A stretch of 64,000 nucleotides of DNA from Chelydra serpentina. Its lineage: Eukaryota; Chordata; Testudines; Chelydridae. Position 1 is the first letter of the stretch. Each line of letters starts with the position of its first letter. The position numbers and the translations under genes are program-made. Positions 30,460-42,471 of the stretch are shown in pieces. The DNA lies in contig JBAIAC010000051.1 in assembly GCA_037349315.1 (NCBI GenBank), positions 29,176,001 to 29,240,000 on the forward strand, in the 5' to 3' direction. Below the pieces are notes generated by a model. It was not told the DNA's origin and ran no database searches. It saw only the letters and a list, made by a program, of their open reading frames with translations.

Positions 30460-32905
30460 TCACAGTTTTAAAGAACTTTTTATTGTAAAATACATATTTA
30501 CAAATGAAGGCACTTTTAAACCATAACAAAAATTTAAAACCTAACAGATTGGCAAACTGTTCAAGTCCAAAATTTACTCTGCTCTATCAACGTTAGCATC
30601 TATTCTGGGCCAAATTTATTATGAAAAGGAATTCAAACAAAGTGTTACAGTTGGATTTTTAATAAAAAACACTAAACCTAATAATTGACAAATTTCAGCA
30701 CCATTATTTTAATTCAAGATTAGAGAAACTGAAACAGTCTGCAGGGCATACCTCTTAAGAAATAAAGTAGGTTTACACATGATGAGAAATTAAAACCAAG
30801 TGACTAAATTATTGCATCATCCAATACTGCTGAGTGATCTTTACTGTCCGACAGTCCATCCTAGCCTAGTTTTCTTGAGGAATATAACCCCTCATGCAGA
30901 GATTCAAGGACAATTGGCTCCATTTATGTGAAGTCTAATTCAAGATCTCTTTCCACAACAAGGTAGGTTTTCCAGAGCTGTGCTCAGGACCATGATTATC
31001 CATGCACAAAATGCATCTTATCAGTAACTCAAGACTGGAGGTTGGTATTATGTGTTTTTTTCAACATTACACATTACATAATGTTACACATTATCACATA
31101 CTTAAAAGGAGTTAACTGTAATCTGCACTAAGATTAGTATATCTTTTGTCATGCCACTTTATAACATTGCAGTCTTCATTCTCAAAACTTTCAAAAGGCA
31201 AAACACATTTTTCAGAGCAGTCAAAACAATGCCAGCCTTCAAAAAGTTAATCTGCTATCAAAACCTTAGGAAACTTGTGAACTTTCCCTTCAGTGCTGAT
31301 TACCAAGGTGAATATGTAAACCAAAGCGCTCTCCTTTATAATCAATTTCATCCACCAGATTTCCAGTTCTGTTACCAGATTAATTCAGTGAGACCATAAC
31401 ATGTGACCTAACTTCTTCCTTCCACTGAAAATTATGGTGTATCAAATCCTGGAGCGCTCAATAATCAAGCTAATAAAAGCTAAGTAAAATAGTCAGAGCT
31501 CTAGAAAAGAGTTGTCCATTAAAAAGACAGTTCAAGTTTGTAAGTATAAGATGCTTACAGCAACTTTGAACAGAAAAGTACAACACAGAATTTACCTTAT
31601 GGCTCTAAGCTTTAAAAAATCACAACTGTTAAAATCTTGATAAAACAATCCTATCAAAATTCTCACTTACATTTAAGATGTAGGAGCTTTGCTGGAATTT
31701 TACACATTGCCATTGGAACAAAGCAAAAGCTACACATCTGTAATAGCTACAAAAATAAAAAAGTACAAGCATGCCTCATCTGTTTGGGTTTACAATCTGT
31801 GTAGATACTACACAACATAGGAGAGTACACTTGTCAGAAAAAATATAAAAATCCTAAAGAAAAGAAATTTTAAGTTCATTAAATGAATCACCACACATTG
31901 TTACAGCAGTAACGGATCGGCCAAAGCCCAGAACTGTTTAACCATTATTGATACACGCTAGCCTTTTTCAGTTAAGGTACAGTATCTATGAATATTTAGT
32001 GCTGCAGAGGCTGTGTGGAGAAGGAAGGAGTGCTTCAGATCTGTCTCCAGTGGCAGCATTCACTGCTCTGGAAGAAGCTGAATTCAGAAGAGGCTCCCAG
32101 AAACATCTCCCCAACACGCTAGAATAAGTGTGCATTCAATTTAGGCCTCTGCAGTTGTACTTGCAGATTTCTCTCCCAAACCATAAGAAACATATTTAAT
32201 TCATGTCACAACATTCACTTTAGCTGACATCCTGAAAGTAGCTGGAGAACAGCATTTTACCAGTTATACTCAGCTATATAAGCCAAAAATTAACCCTGTT
32301 CAAATCACATTATCAAGTCTTTGATAAAAGGTGACTGTTTTCACATAACATAGAATGAAGAACGAAGAACAGATGGGTTTATCTAACCCTTAATGTAGTA
32401 AAACAAACAAGTTGTCTCCTGATCTGTCCACATTAAAGTAATGCATAAGATTCTGTAATCTTCATGTAAAAACAAAAAGGCATTTGAGGTGTTTCCCCGC
32501 AAACAGATCCCCAAACGCTGAGTATAGCGATTGCCTCTGCTGCTTTCCTACATCCAGTAAATTCGATTTCAAAAACAGAACCACTGAAACTAGGAGCTGG
32601 CCCTCATGCTCAAAGCAGAACCACTAAACTAGAAGATTAGAGGTGAATATCTGACATGGCTCAAAGAACCCTTTCAACACGTTAATCAGCATAGCACGTC
32701 TGACAGCAATAAAGTTAATGTGAACATAGTCTCTACTTCCCCACAGTTCAGTCCTTAACAGTTCCTTTTTGTATTCCTACTGAAGTCAGGTGACAGCACA
32801 ATTTTACACATTAATTAGTAAACTGCCAGCACACATCACAGCTGGAAAACTGGAAAAACTGTTCCAGGTGTGATGAACTCGAAAGGCTTCAGTCCCTTGT
32901 AGATG
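30460..32905 (-). other. RBL1: RBL1 3' untranslated region
   Basis: About 2.4 kb of AT-rich sequence directly after the RBL1 stop codon, free of any interspersed repeat I can recognise although the DNA on both sides is full of them. It ends at an AATAAA signal with a GT-rich stretch downstream. The absence of insertions fits purifying selection on an exon. The extent is inferred from the stop codon and the polyadenylation signal; no splice sites suggest further exons. Confidence 0.65.
30479..30484 (-). terminator. RBL1: RBL1 polyadenylation signal AATAAA
   Basis: TTTATT on the plus strand, AATAAA on the coding strand, inside ACAATAAAAAGTTC. Cleavage would be expected 15-25 bases further on, near 30460, followed by the GT-rich TTGTTTGTCTGTAG. 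Other AATAAA-like hexamers occur closer to the stop codon, so shorter isoforms are possible. Confidence 0.55.
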
Positions 32906-33076
32906 TTAGTGATTTGCTCTTTCACTGACAACATCCTGAAGACGTTTTAGTAAGACATCATCATTTTCCTGGCAGAGTCGTTTTGCTGGAGACTCACTGT
33001 CACTGTCAATTGTAATTGCTCGCTTCTTACTCCTGTGTTCACCTTGTTTTATCATATTGTTGATGTCCTTCAAACT
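32906..33076 (-). CDS. RBL1: RBL1 (p107) last coding exon
   Basis: Encodes the final 56 residues and the stop codon (TAA at 32908-32906). It opens SLKDINNMIKQGEHRSKKRA and ends VLLKRLQDVVSERANH, the exact C-terminus expected of p107. The middle carries an acidic stretch (IDSDSES) and SPAKR, a CDK site next to a basic cluster that fits a bipartite nuclear signal together with SKKR. Acceptor GACAG lies just before 33076. The seven exons together give about 353 codons, the last third of a protein that is about 1,070 residues in human. The intron before it (593 bp) contains a complete Harbinger-like MITE. Confidence 0.95.
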   Translation of the reverse strand, partial: SLKDINNMIKQGEHRSKKRAITIDSDSESPAKRLCQENDDVLLKRLQDVVSERANH

Positions 33077-33216
33077 CTGTCAATAAGAGATTTATAATTA
33101 AAAACAAATATTCAAGCCACTATAATTACTCAGTATGACTCTCGGTTTTCAACATGGTCTGAAAACAGTATTCCTACTCTGGACGGACGTATCACCTTCC
33201 ATCTGAGAAACACTAA

Positions 33217-33512
33217 GGGTACGTCTATACTTACTCATCGCGTCGGAGGAGTCCAATCGATCTTCTGGGTTCGATTTATCGCGTCTTGTCTAGACGCGAT
33301 AAATCGAACCAGGAAGTGCTCCCCCGTCGACGCTTGTAATCCTACTCCGCGAACGGAGTAGGTGGAGTCGATGGGGGAGCCTGCGCGCCGCGTGTGGACC
33401 CCGGGTAAGTACCTTTTCATTCGAACTAAGATACTTCGACTTCAGTTACGTTATTCACGTAGCTGATGTTGCGTATCTTAGTTCGAATTGGGGGGTTAGT
33501 GTAGACCAGCCC
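33217..33512. mobile_element. Harbinger-like MITE in the last RBL1 intron
   Basis: Ends GGGTACGTCTATACT and AGTGTAGACCAGCCC, TAA duplications (33214-33216, 33513-33515). Contains a near-perfect hairpin TTATCGCGTCTTGTCTAGAC / GCGATAAA. It occupies half of a 593-bp intron, about 140 bp from the last coding exon. Confidence 0.8.
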
Positions 33513-33669
33513 TAAGTGTTTTATCCTTTACTTCAGGAACTGCAAGACCAGTTTGAAGAAAGTCTTCACAGCACTCTCTTATGAAAAACCCCAAAGCCAG
33601 TCAGAAATTTGGAAGAGGGAGAAATCTTTAAGCTTTGCAATCACTAACGGTCTTAGGTGAATGTCTTAC

Positions 33670-33834
33670 CTTAGAAGGACTCCCATTAAACTTGTATAGT
33701 AGAGAAGTTTGAGGCGTCAGGCAGGCACCATTCTTGTGTGGTGAAACATAAACAGAGTGTTGCTGGGATATCCGCCGAGGAGACACTGGCTGCTGTTTAA
33801 TGTAGGGGAACGGGGAAAGTGGAGGTGCTTCCAC
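33670..33834 (-). CDS. RBL1: RBL1 (p107) exon, CDK-site-rich C-terminal segment
   Basis: A 165-base exon (55 codons, phase 0 to 0) encoding VEAPPLSPFPYIKQQPVSPR and then RISQQHSVYVSPHKNG up to LLYKFNGSPSK. It corresponds to the p107 C-terminal region that follows pocket B and contacts E2F-DP. Several proline-directed sites are visible (LSPFP, VSPRR, VSPHK), of which SPRR and SPHK fit the full CDK consensus; phosphorylation here is known to inactivate pocket proteins. Acceptor TTTAAG precedes 33834 and donor GTAAGA follows 33670. Confidence 0.95.
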
Positions 33835-34450
33835 CTTAAAGAAAAAATGGCACACACACAGTTTGTAGGAATTTACCAGAAGCACATTAAAGAATTAACT
33901 TCATAAATAAATGAAACACATCCATTTTTATCAATGTGTCCTTTTGGGCCTTCTGTTCCAGGTTACAGTTACATTCTAATATTCCAATTCAGTATTCAGC
34001 CTGGCAATCACAAAAGAAACTATTTTATTTTTCAACTGCTTCACATAGATGAACTGAGGGGCACTTAAATGCCACTCAGTTTCCCTTATTAATATGGCAC
34101 CCACTCATCAGTTTCTGCTCCATTTCAATGGATAGCCTGTTAGCAGGACAGACATGCACTCTTGCTGCTGTAGTATGTTATAGCCCAGAACTATGATTAT
34201 TTTATTTATACAATCATGTAGAAACAAACACAATCAGATGATGAGGTGGATCCATTTCATGTTGAGTGTCAGAGGGTGGGTTTAGAGGTGAGACATATAC
34301 AAACCTACAAAGTTCATGATCTACAGGGCAGTGATAGCAACAGTGTGAGTTTTTAAAAGCTGACATTTTATTGTCTAAAAGACAATAAAACTACCACTAA
34401 ACATCTATGCACATATTAGACATATCCAAAATTAGAATTATTTTACTTAC

Positions 34451-34617
34451 TACATGATCCTGGTTTGTGACATCGTACTTGAGTGCAAATGATTTTACTC
34501 TTCCTACATAGACTGCATTGTAAAATTTTATCAGATCTCCTCTCTCCTCCTTTCCTGATTCACTGGAATTCTCTGGTGTTGATCTTACAAGTGAAAGATA
34601 CGCTTTCCCAAGAGAGT
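34451..34617 (-). CDS. RBL1: RBL1 (p107) exon, end of pocket B
   Basis: A 167-base exon. After a variable start (SLGKAYLSLVRSTPENSSES) it encodes the strongly conserved EERGDLIKFYNAVYVGRVKS and FALKYDVTNQDHV, the last helices of pocket B in p107. The acceptor is GATAG before 34617 and the donor GTAAGT follows 34451. It starts with two bases of a split Asp codon and ends in phase 0. The 5' end of this exon lies only about 150 bp from the left terminus of a DIRS element. Confidence 0.93.
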
Positions 34618-34767
34618 CTATCACAGTAGGAAAAAAAAGAAATGTCAGATTTAAAACCCTTAATGTTAGCAATCTAATTAGATTTTTAAGATACAACCTA
34701 ATACACAACAAGTCACACTTTATATAAAGATTCCACTTATAAAGAGTTAATAAAATGATTAAGAGAA

Positions 34768-35254
34768 GGTTACTCACCTGGTGCAGTAACTGAGGTTCTT
34801 CAAGATGGTTATCCTTGTGGATGCCCCATTTTAGGTGTCTATGCGCCCTAGCTTGTAATTGGAGATTTATGGTAGCAGTGCCTGGTTGGGTCGCACATGC
34901 ACCATCACGTGCCGCTCCAGACGGTTACACAGCACTGCACGACCAACCATCCCTTGGTTCCTTCTCTACTGCAGAGAATCTATGTGAAACTCCGAAGTAG
35001 AGGGAAGGAGTAAGGGTAGTGGTGCACCCACAGGGACAATCATCTCAAAGAACCTCAGTTACTGAACCAGGTGAGTAACCTTCTCTTCTTCACAGAGTGT
35101 TCCTGTGGGTGCTCCACTTTAGGTGACTGTTGAGCACTGCCCCTCAGTGGAAGGGAGGGGCTTCGGAGTTGTGTTATTGATGGTGGATAGCATGAGTCCA
35201 AAGCGAGCGTCCGATGCTGACTGTTGCTCTACAGCATAGTGTTTCGTGAATATG
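34768..35254 (-). mobile_element. DIRS copy 1, 3' terminal module (ITR and internal complementary region)
   Basis: The left end (34768-34835) is repeated in inverted form at 35027-35082 (CAAAGAACCTCAGTTACTGA), followed by a second ITR-like segment from about 35083 (TTCCTGTGGGTGCTCC). This is the arrangement expected of a DIRS internal complementary region near the element's 3' end. The recombinase C-terminus (HIFTKHYAV, with the catalytic Tyr) lies at 35240-35255 and is cut from the rest by a solo LTR. Confidence 0.65.
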
Positions 35255-36474
35255 TGGGTGTGACGGGTTCCCCACCTCCAGGGTTCCACCTGGGACTGAG
35301 TTACCACTGAGCCTGCCTGACCAACCAGCCTGGGCTCCCTTTCACCCTGTAATGCTGTGAGAAGCTGCAGACATACTCCCGGTCTAACACTTTCACAAAT
35401 ATAGAAGTAGGGACACACCCAGCTGGAGAAACACACAGACACTGAAGTTAGCTCTGCCTGTGAAGGCTCAGTTAAGAAATTGCCCAGTACTCAAGTGCAC
35501 ACCCCCTCTCTAGGGGATAAACCAAAAATTATACTGCCTTGCGCTGCACAGAGAACTGTACAGTGTAAGATCATGAAATTCGCCCCCTCCCTCAACGTGG
35601 AGAGGGATATACAACAGCTTTCTGCTCAAGTAAGGATTTTTACACACACTGGCTTTAGATAACACAAAAGTAAGTTTATTAACTACACAAGATAAATTAA
35701 GTGATTATAAGGGATAGCAAAGAGATCAAAGCAGATTACCTGGCAAATAAAACCAACACACAATCTAAGCTTATAAGCAGCAAATTCTCACCCTAAATAT
35801 TGTTCTAGGCAGATTGTAGAGATTCTTGAAGGCAAGCTGCCCTTGCTTGTAACTTAAAACTCCAGATATTCCTTTTACAGGCCAGACATCCCCTAACCTG
35901 AACTCAGCCTTTCCGCCCAGCTTAGTCTCTTTGCTTCTCAGGTGTTTCCAGCAGCCTTCTTTCTTGGGTGGGAGTTAGTGAAAGATGACCCTCAATGATG
36001 TCACTCTTCTACCTTAAATAGTTTTTGCATGTGGCGGGAATCCTTTGTTTCCCAGAGATCCCCACCTCTGGGCAGTAGAAAAATACTAGTATTATCATGA
36101 GTCCAACACCAGGTGACTTGGTCACATGACCCTACAGCCATAACTCAGAGGCTGTTTGTAACATCCCCAGGAAGGCTTCTCCATGGGTGACTAGCATCTT
36201 CTAAGACCTACTGTTCTCCCTAATGGCCCTTGAGACACCTAGACAGACTGCATTCTGCCTAGTGGTCATTCCTCAGATGTAAACATATTTGTAATAGATG
36301 CAGAGACATTATTATTAACTTCAGATACAAAGATGATACATGCATACACATAGGATAATCATATTTAGTAAATCATAATCTTTCCAATGATATCTCACAC
36401 GACCCATCTTGAATAAAACATCTTAGTTATGCCATAATCATATCATAATCATATCATAACCATATTTCTATGAA
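35255..36474 (-). repeat. Solo LTR inserted in DIRS copy 1
   Basis: A 1,220-bp insertion beginning about GGGTGTGACGGGTTCC, flanked on both sides by GAATATG (35248-35254 and 36475-36481), inside the recombinase codons just before the catalytic Tyr. It contains AATAAA on the minus strand, no coding potential, and looks like a solo LTR of an endogenous retrovirus. Exact LTR ends within the duplication are uncertain. Confidence 0.6.
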
Positions 36475-36481
36475 GAATATG

Positions 36482-37395
36482 GAGTATAATGCCACAGTGG
36501 GCTGATGCTCAAGTTACTGCTCTGCAAATGTTGATAATGGGGACATTGTTGAGCAAAGCTACGGATGCTGAAAGTGCTCTGGTATAGTGTATGTGGATGC
36601 CCATTGGGGCTTGTAAAGGAAGTTTTTGATAACAAAGGTGGATGCATCCTGATATCCACTTGGATAGTCTATGCTTTGAGATGGTTTCTCTCATTGAACG
36701 TTCTTTTATAGAGACAAATAGTTTTGGTGACTTTCTAAGGCTTGGTCCACACTAAGCCTCAGTTCGAACTAAGATACACAACTTCAGCTACGTGAATAAC
36801 GTAGCTGAAGTCTCAGCTACGTGAATAACGTAGCTGAAGTCGAAGTATCTTAGTTCGAACTAAAAGGTACTTACTGCGGGTCCAGACGTGGCAGGCAGGC
36901 TCCCCCGTCGACTCCGCCTACTCCTCTTGCGGAGCAGGATTACCGGCATTGACGGCCAGCACTTCCGGGATCAATTTATCGTGTCTAGACAAGACGTGAT
37001 AAATCGATCCCAGAAGATCGATTGCTTGCCGCCGAACCAGCCGGTAAGTATGGACATACCCTAAATGTGTTTGTTCTTTCAATGTAGAAAGCTGATGCTC
37101 TTCTAATGTCCAGTGTGTGGAGTGATGCTTCTTTTTCATCTGCATGTGGTTTTGAAAAAAACATAGGTAAGTAAATGGGCTGACTCAGATGAAAGGGGGA
37201 GGCAACCTTGGGTAGGAATTTGGGGTGCAGTCTTAAGGTAAATTTGTCTTTAAAGAAAGTTGTGTATGGGGGGTGTGCCATTAGGGCACCTAGTTCCTTC
37301 ATCCATCTGGCGGATGCGATGGCGATGAGGAAAGCTACCTTCTTAGATAGGTGGAGTAGTGAGCAGGTGGCAAGCGGCTCAAACGATTTTCCCAT
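36482..37395 (-). pseudogene. DIRS copy 1 tyrosine recombinase, interrupted
   Basis: C-terminal catalytic domain of a DIRS recombinase, which integrates circular DNA copies. FEPLATCSLLHLSKKVAFLI precedes the region of the first catalytic Arg, here mutated (SARWMKEL, where copy 2 has SARRV). HTLDIRRASAFYIERT follows, then a MITE (36739-37061), then HYTRALSASV, which fits the H-x-x-R motif. A solo LTR (35255-36474) separates this from the Tyr motif. The enzyme is inactive. Confidence 0.75.
36739..37061. mobile_element. Harbinger-like MITE in DIRS copy 1 recombinase
   Basis: TAA duplications at 36736-36738 and 37062-37064. The subterminal palindrome CAGCTACGTGAATAACGTAG is present twice in tandem (about 36781-36841), unlike the sister copies at 28921 and 33217. 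Confidence 0.8.
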
Positions 37396-38184
37396 AAGAC
37401 TGCGTAAGACGAGGTTGAGCTACCATGTAGAAGGTGGGTTCCTTATTTCTGGGTAAGTGTTCTCAATGCCCTTGAGGAAACGTTGGTTGTTGGGTGGGCA
37501 ACTTTGGTGACCCCATCCATCTTATCATGGAAAGCTGTGATCACCACCAAGTGTACCTTGATAGAGCTTGTGGACAGACCATTTTTATATGTAATCCAGT
37601 ATCCTTGGTAAAGGGGAGGATGTTAATAAGATCTGTTTATCTTGGCACCAAGTGCTGAACCATTTCCACTTAAGCATATATGTGTCTTTCTTGTGCTTGT
37701 TCTATGGCTGTTCATTAGTATGTCTTTTACTTCCTCTGAACAGGGTGTCTCAACGCCTCTCTGCCATGGAGAAAAGCCAGACCTTGAGGTGGAGTATTGC
37801 GAGGTTAGGATGGTGGACATGCCCCTCATCTTGTGAGAAGAGGAGAGGTATTAGGGGAAGGGTTTGAGGTGAGCATACCGCTATCTTTAACAGGTAGAGA
37901 AACCATGTTTGGGCCATGTAGGTGCTATTAGAATGACTCTGGATTTGTCCCTCGATTGTGTATATGAGCTGGTGTAGGAGTGAGGTCAGAGGGAATGCAT
38001 CCCATTTGATAAGGAGAGCATCGCCTAAGGAATGGTGTCCCAGTTCTGCTTTGGAGCAATATTGTGGTCACTTGGTATTCTGAGCTGTTGCAAAGAGGTC
38101 TATGGTAGGGAATCCCCATAGTTTGAATATTATATGTAAAATACTGGGATTCATCTCCCATTCATGACTGTGACAACTCTCTGC

Positions 38185-38538
38185 TTAGAGCATCTGCTGT
38201 TGTGTTTTGACACCTCGGAAGATAGGGTGCTGATATGTTGATGTTGCTGCTGATGCACCAATTCCAGAGCTGCACTGCCTCTGTCCATAGGGAGTGTGAC
38301 TGTGCCCCCCCCCACCCTGGCAGTTTATGTAAAACATGCACAATATATTGTCTATGAGGATTCTGATGGCTTTGTTCATGATTATAGGTAGAAAGAGGTT
38401 GCATGCATTACGGACTGCACTTAGCTCCAGCAACTTTATGTGCATGTTGGACTCCGATGGTGACCATTGGCCTTGGATTGTGTTGTTGAATAGATGCATT
38501 CCCCAACCTATTAGGGAGGCATCTGTAGTGAATGTCAT
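38185..38538 (-). pseudogene. DIRS copy 1 RNase H fragment
   Basis: RNase H domain: TTDASLIGWGMHL carries the first Asp, ESNMHIKLLELSAVRNACNL the Glu helix, and LIDNILCMFYINCQGGG the segment where active copies read TDNTT-type sequence. A poly-C tract at about 38307-38319 shifts the frame into the next open stretch, ending with TADALSREL. Confidence 0.7.
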
Positions 38539-38989
38539 TGTTGTAGTCCCTTGTAGAAATGGGACTCCTGTTCAGATGTTCTTGGGTTGTGTCAACCATT
38601 TTAGGGAGTCTTTTACCCTGTGTGGCATTGTAAGACATCTGCTTAGGCTGTGCCTGTGTGGCATGTACACTGTTTGAAGCCAGGCCTGCAGGCATCTCTC
38701 GCGTGAAGTCTGGCGTGCTTGACAACAATTGTCGTTGCTGACACATGTCCCAGTAGTTGTACACACATTCTGGCAGATGTTTGTGGGCTGTCCATTACCA
38801 TCGAAATTAAATTGACAAGTGTGATGAAGTGTTGGTGAGGTAGTATTGTTGTTGAACAGTCTAAACAAGCTCCTACGAATTGCGATTTCTGGACATGAAT
38901 CAATGTGGGCTTTTGTGCATTATTTGTAACCCATAACTCATGAAAAGGGTTATCATACTCTGCATAGCACTTATTGCTTCTTGTTATGT

Positions 38990-39635
38990 TGGTGTCCTTA
39001 TGAAGCAATCGTCCAAATATGGAAATATCAAGACTCTGTGTCTGCAGAGGTGTGCTGCCACCACCACTAAAACTTTGGAGAAAACCATTGGGGTGGTCAA
39101 CCAGCCAAAGGGTAGTACTTCGTATTAGAAGTGTTGTTTCCCAAGGGTGAATCTCAGGAATCTTCTGTGCGACGGATGAATAGCAATGTGGAAATACACA
39201 TCCTGCAGGATGAGGGCCGAGAACCAGTTCCCCTTTTCTAAAGCTGGAATTATGGTTGTTAGTGTCACCACTTTGAAATGCTGGTTTTCACAAATTTGTT
39301 GAGTTTCCTTAGATCCAAGATGAGTTTCCATCTGCCTGTCTTTTTCTATGTGAGAAAATATTTTGAATAGCAACCTTTCCCTCTGTGCTGCGTTAGTACA
39401 GGTTCCACAGTGCATGAAGGAGATGGTTTACTTCCTGTTGCAGAAGTGACTCGTGAGAGGGTGGATAGGTGGGATGGAGATAAAGGGGATGGACTAACCA
39501 GCTTGGATAATTTCCAAAACTCACCTGTCTGTAGTAATATTGAGCCAGACTCGGTGAAACTGTGACAAGCAATCTCTGAATGGTCAGGAAATAATCCCTG
39601 TTTCCATCGTTAGAATGTGCAGTTATCTCGTGCAC
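38990..39635 (-). pseudogene. DIRS copy 1 reverse transcriptase
   Basis: RT palm region. VVTLTTIIPALEKGNWFSAL and QDVYFHIAIHPSHRRFLRF form motif A and its downstream strand; an in-frame stop follows KQHF near 39125; then VLPFG (motif B) and FPYLDDC (motif C) near 38995-39010. Both Asp of YLDD remain. In motif A the DLQD of related copies reads ILQD, so that catalytic Asp appears lost. Confidence 0.75.
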
Positions 39636-39808
39636 TTGACCACACCTTCAAAAATTGCTGTCTCATGGTGGATTGTTGAGACGTTGAAGGTTGGTTTTGA
39701 TTTTGTTGCTGTCTGGTTTGCCTTAGCTTGCAGTGTTGGTCATATTGCCTGTGTGTTTGTGCGTATGGCAGCGATCGGAATCTCTGGGTATATCTACCCA
39801 GTTTCTTT

Positions 39809-41291
39809 TTATTTGCAATTGTATAGATGACCAGGGATTTTAATGTTGCTCTTGAGGGTGTGGAGGAACTCGTCCATTTTGGTCGCAGATAATTTTGGGC
39901 CTTTCAAGGGTAGGTCCTCAACTGTTGACTGGACCTCCCTGGGGAACCCAGAGAGATGAAGCCATGATGCCCGGCGCATGACCACAGATGTTGCAATGGA
40001 TGGTGTGGCTGTGTCTGTGGACTCAAGTGAGGACTGCGGGGCTGTGCTGGTGATGAGATGGCCTTCGGCGATATTAGCTTTAAAATTGTTTTTTTTTTTT
40101 AAATCTTCAGGTAAACCATCAATAAATTCTGACATTTTTGAAAAGATGGTGTGTGTGTATTTAGACAGGAGAGCTTTGTAATTAGCTATGCAGAACTGAA
40201 GTGGTGCAGATGAATAAGCCTTGTGGCCAAAGAGGTCTAATCTTTTCCAATCTCTGTCACACGGGGTTTTCTAGAGTGGTGTTGCTTTCCCCTTCACCAC
40301 TAGTGAGTTTGATGTGGGGTGTGTAAATAAGAACTCAGCTCCTTTAGATGGCACATAGTATTTCTTGTCTGATCTTTTTCATGATGGGGGTGTTGTTGCT
40401 GATGTTTCTCAGATGGTTTTGGCAGGCTACATAATGGCATCATTGATCAGTAATGCTATCTTCGCTGAGGGATGACTGAAGTATGTCTAGCAGTTTATGC
40501 TGTGATTTAGGTACCTGTTCTAGAGAAATGTCCAAGAACTCTGCCACCCTTTTGAAGAGTCCCTGAAATGCCTTGAAGTCATCCCCTGTGGTGGGAGGTG
40601 GGGACTTTATAGTTTAATCTGGTGATGAAGATGAGAGGTTCGCAGGTGGCAAGACTTCCTGGTCAGATATGTACTCCGTTTCCTCAGTCACACCCTCTTG
40701 TGTTTCTGAGGGTGCTGGGATAGGTAGTGATGGAGATTGTGGAGCTCTCAATCTTGGTGGCCTAGGGGGCCTGCGATTGCCCATGGATCCCAGTATGGCC
40801 AGTTTGGTGGGAATGGCATGGGGAATGGTGCCCATACCAGACACGTGCGTCTGCAGATGAGTGGTGCTTTGGTAAGATGGGATGGTCCAGGTTTGGGTGA
40901 GGAGTGATGAGGTGTATATATCACTCCTTCATCCTCATCTTCATTGTCACTAGACAGAGGGGGAGCTGGCCTAGTTGGAGTAATCAAGCAGCTTGGTACT
41001 GATCAAGATAGAGTGTTATCCTCCACTGAGGAGCGGAGATTCCGGTGTTGAGGAGACCAATAGGTCATCATGTCTCAGGAATTGGTGCAGAACTGTGAGA
41101 ATCGTGAGCGTTGCTGGTGGAATGGGAGTGTGAGTTGTAGCTGCTGGTGCCGAGGGTCTTGTGCTGTGTTGCGTAGGTACCACAGGTGACGCCACTGTGC
41201 CATTCTGTGCCAAGCGTCTTTTCGGCTCCATGGGTACCGAGATGAAGGGTTTCACTTTGCTCTGTGAGACTCTGTTTGAGCTTGCGCGCAT
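39809..41291 (-). pseudogene. DIRS copy 1 ORF1 (gag-like), broken
   Basis: Several open pieces in different frames: a Ser/Pro/Thr-rich N-terminal part (about 41291-40614, ending LPPANLSSSSPD) and a C-terminal part (40135-39809) with SVVMRRASWLHLSGFPREVQ, a motif shared with copy 2 (SMRRASWLLLSGLSTEAQ). It encodes the putative nucleic-acid-binding structural protein of DIRS elements. Shared motifs, not single-frame length, support the call. Confidence 0.6.
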
Positions 41292-41619
41292 AGGGTCTTT
41301 CGCTCTCTGGGAACTCTCGGTACCAGAAGGTGCTGATCTCTCACGATCTGATGTGCTTGGTACAGAGATAGACTTTGCAGTCGGGGATCACTTTTTCTTG
41401 GCCGATTTTTGGTGCGGTGAAGTCTGGGACCGCTTTTTGGTAGTCTTCTTGGATAAAGACTCTTTCGTAGGCGCTGCAGGGGCAGGACCTCTGTCAGAGG
41501 CTGCCAATGGTGAACGTTGGTCCTGAGGTGTACTGGACTGGGTTCAAGGCCGGTCTGAGGGATTTCTCCATCGTAAGTTGGAGATCCCTAGCTTTTCTTG
41601 CTTTGTCCATGAGGTTACG

Positions 41620-42460
41620 GCAATGTGGACCAATGTTCCCCCTAATTTTTTCCACCCATTTGCGGAAGGAATTTTGTTATGTGCACCAAATTATCGAGGT
41701 AATGTGTGGATGTGCGCCACCAGTAGAAACAAAAAAAACTAAATATAATATATATTTTTTTAAAGTTACCATTGGGATAATTACTTCAGCCAGGACAGGT
41801 TAGGCATTTTAGAATTCACTACTTAAAGAATTAAATTTAAGCGTAAGAGAGAAATAAAAATTATGAAATGCATAGACCAGTCAAAAAACTCGAACACCAC
41901 CACTTTGAAAGAATAAAATTACAGAGAATATATGTGCATTACAGGAAGTATCAAGTAACAACAAGAAGTATGCGTTGGGAGGTGAGTGTGAAAGACAAGA
42001 GACATGCGTTTCCCCTTTAAGTACATTCACAGCCTGGCAGGACACCCCAGTGGACTGCAGCTGCCTTGGGGAATCCTTCAGGTAATCAATATTGCTAACT
42101 CTAATGCTATATGGTGCTTTTCCTTAAAGCCCAAGTGTGTATACACGGGCACAGGAAGATGATATTGAGGAGGAAGTGTGTATATACAGCATCCCCCTGA
42201 GTTGTGAGAGAAGTGAAGCAGCTTCTTCCCATTCTGAGCTATAGTCAGGGAACTAAAACTTAAAATATCTGTACGCCCAAAGTGTGGAGTCCTGGCAGAC
42301 AGCTCTGACATGAGTTGCGTGCCAGGGTGGATTTGATTTCAAATCATGATTTAAATCACTAGTCAGGAAGACTTATTTGCCTACGGAGGGGAATAAGGGT
42401 AGAAAAGCAAAAAAAATATTTTATTTATTTTATTAAAAAAAAAAAAAGTATAAAGGGTAA
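41620..42460. repeat. Unclassified insert(s) in DIRS copy 1
   Basis: Sequence between DIRS ORF1 and the hAT-type MITE that does not resemble DIRS: GTTCCCCCTAATTTTTTCCA, GTGCACCAAATTATCGAGG, then AT-rich DNA. Looks like one or two old interspersed repeats. Confidence 0.4.
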
Positions 42461-42471
42461 ACTATCTAACT

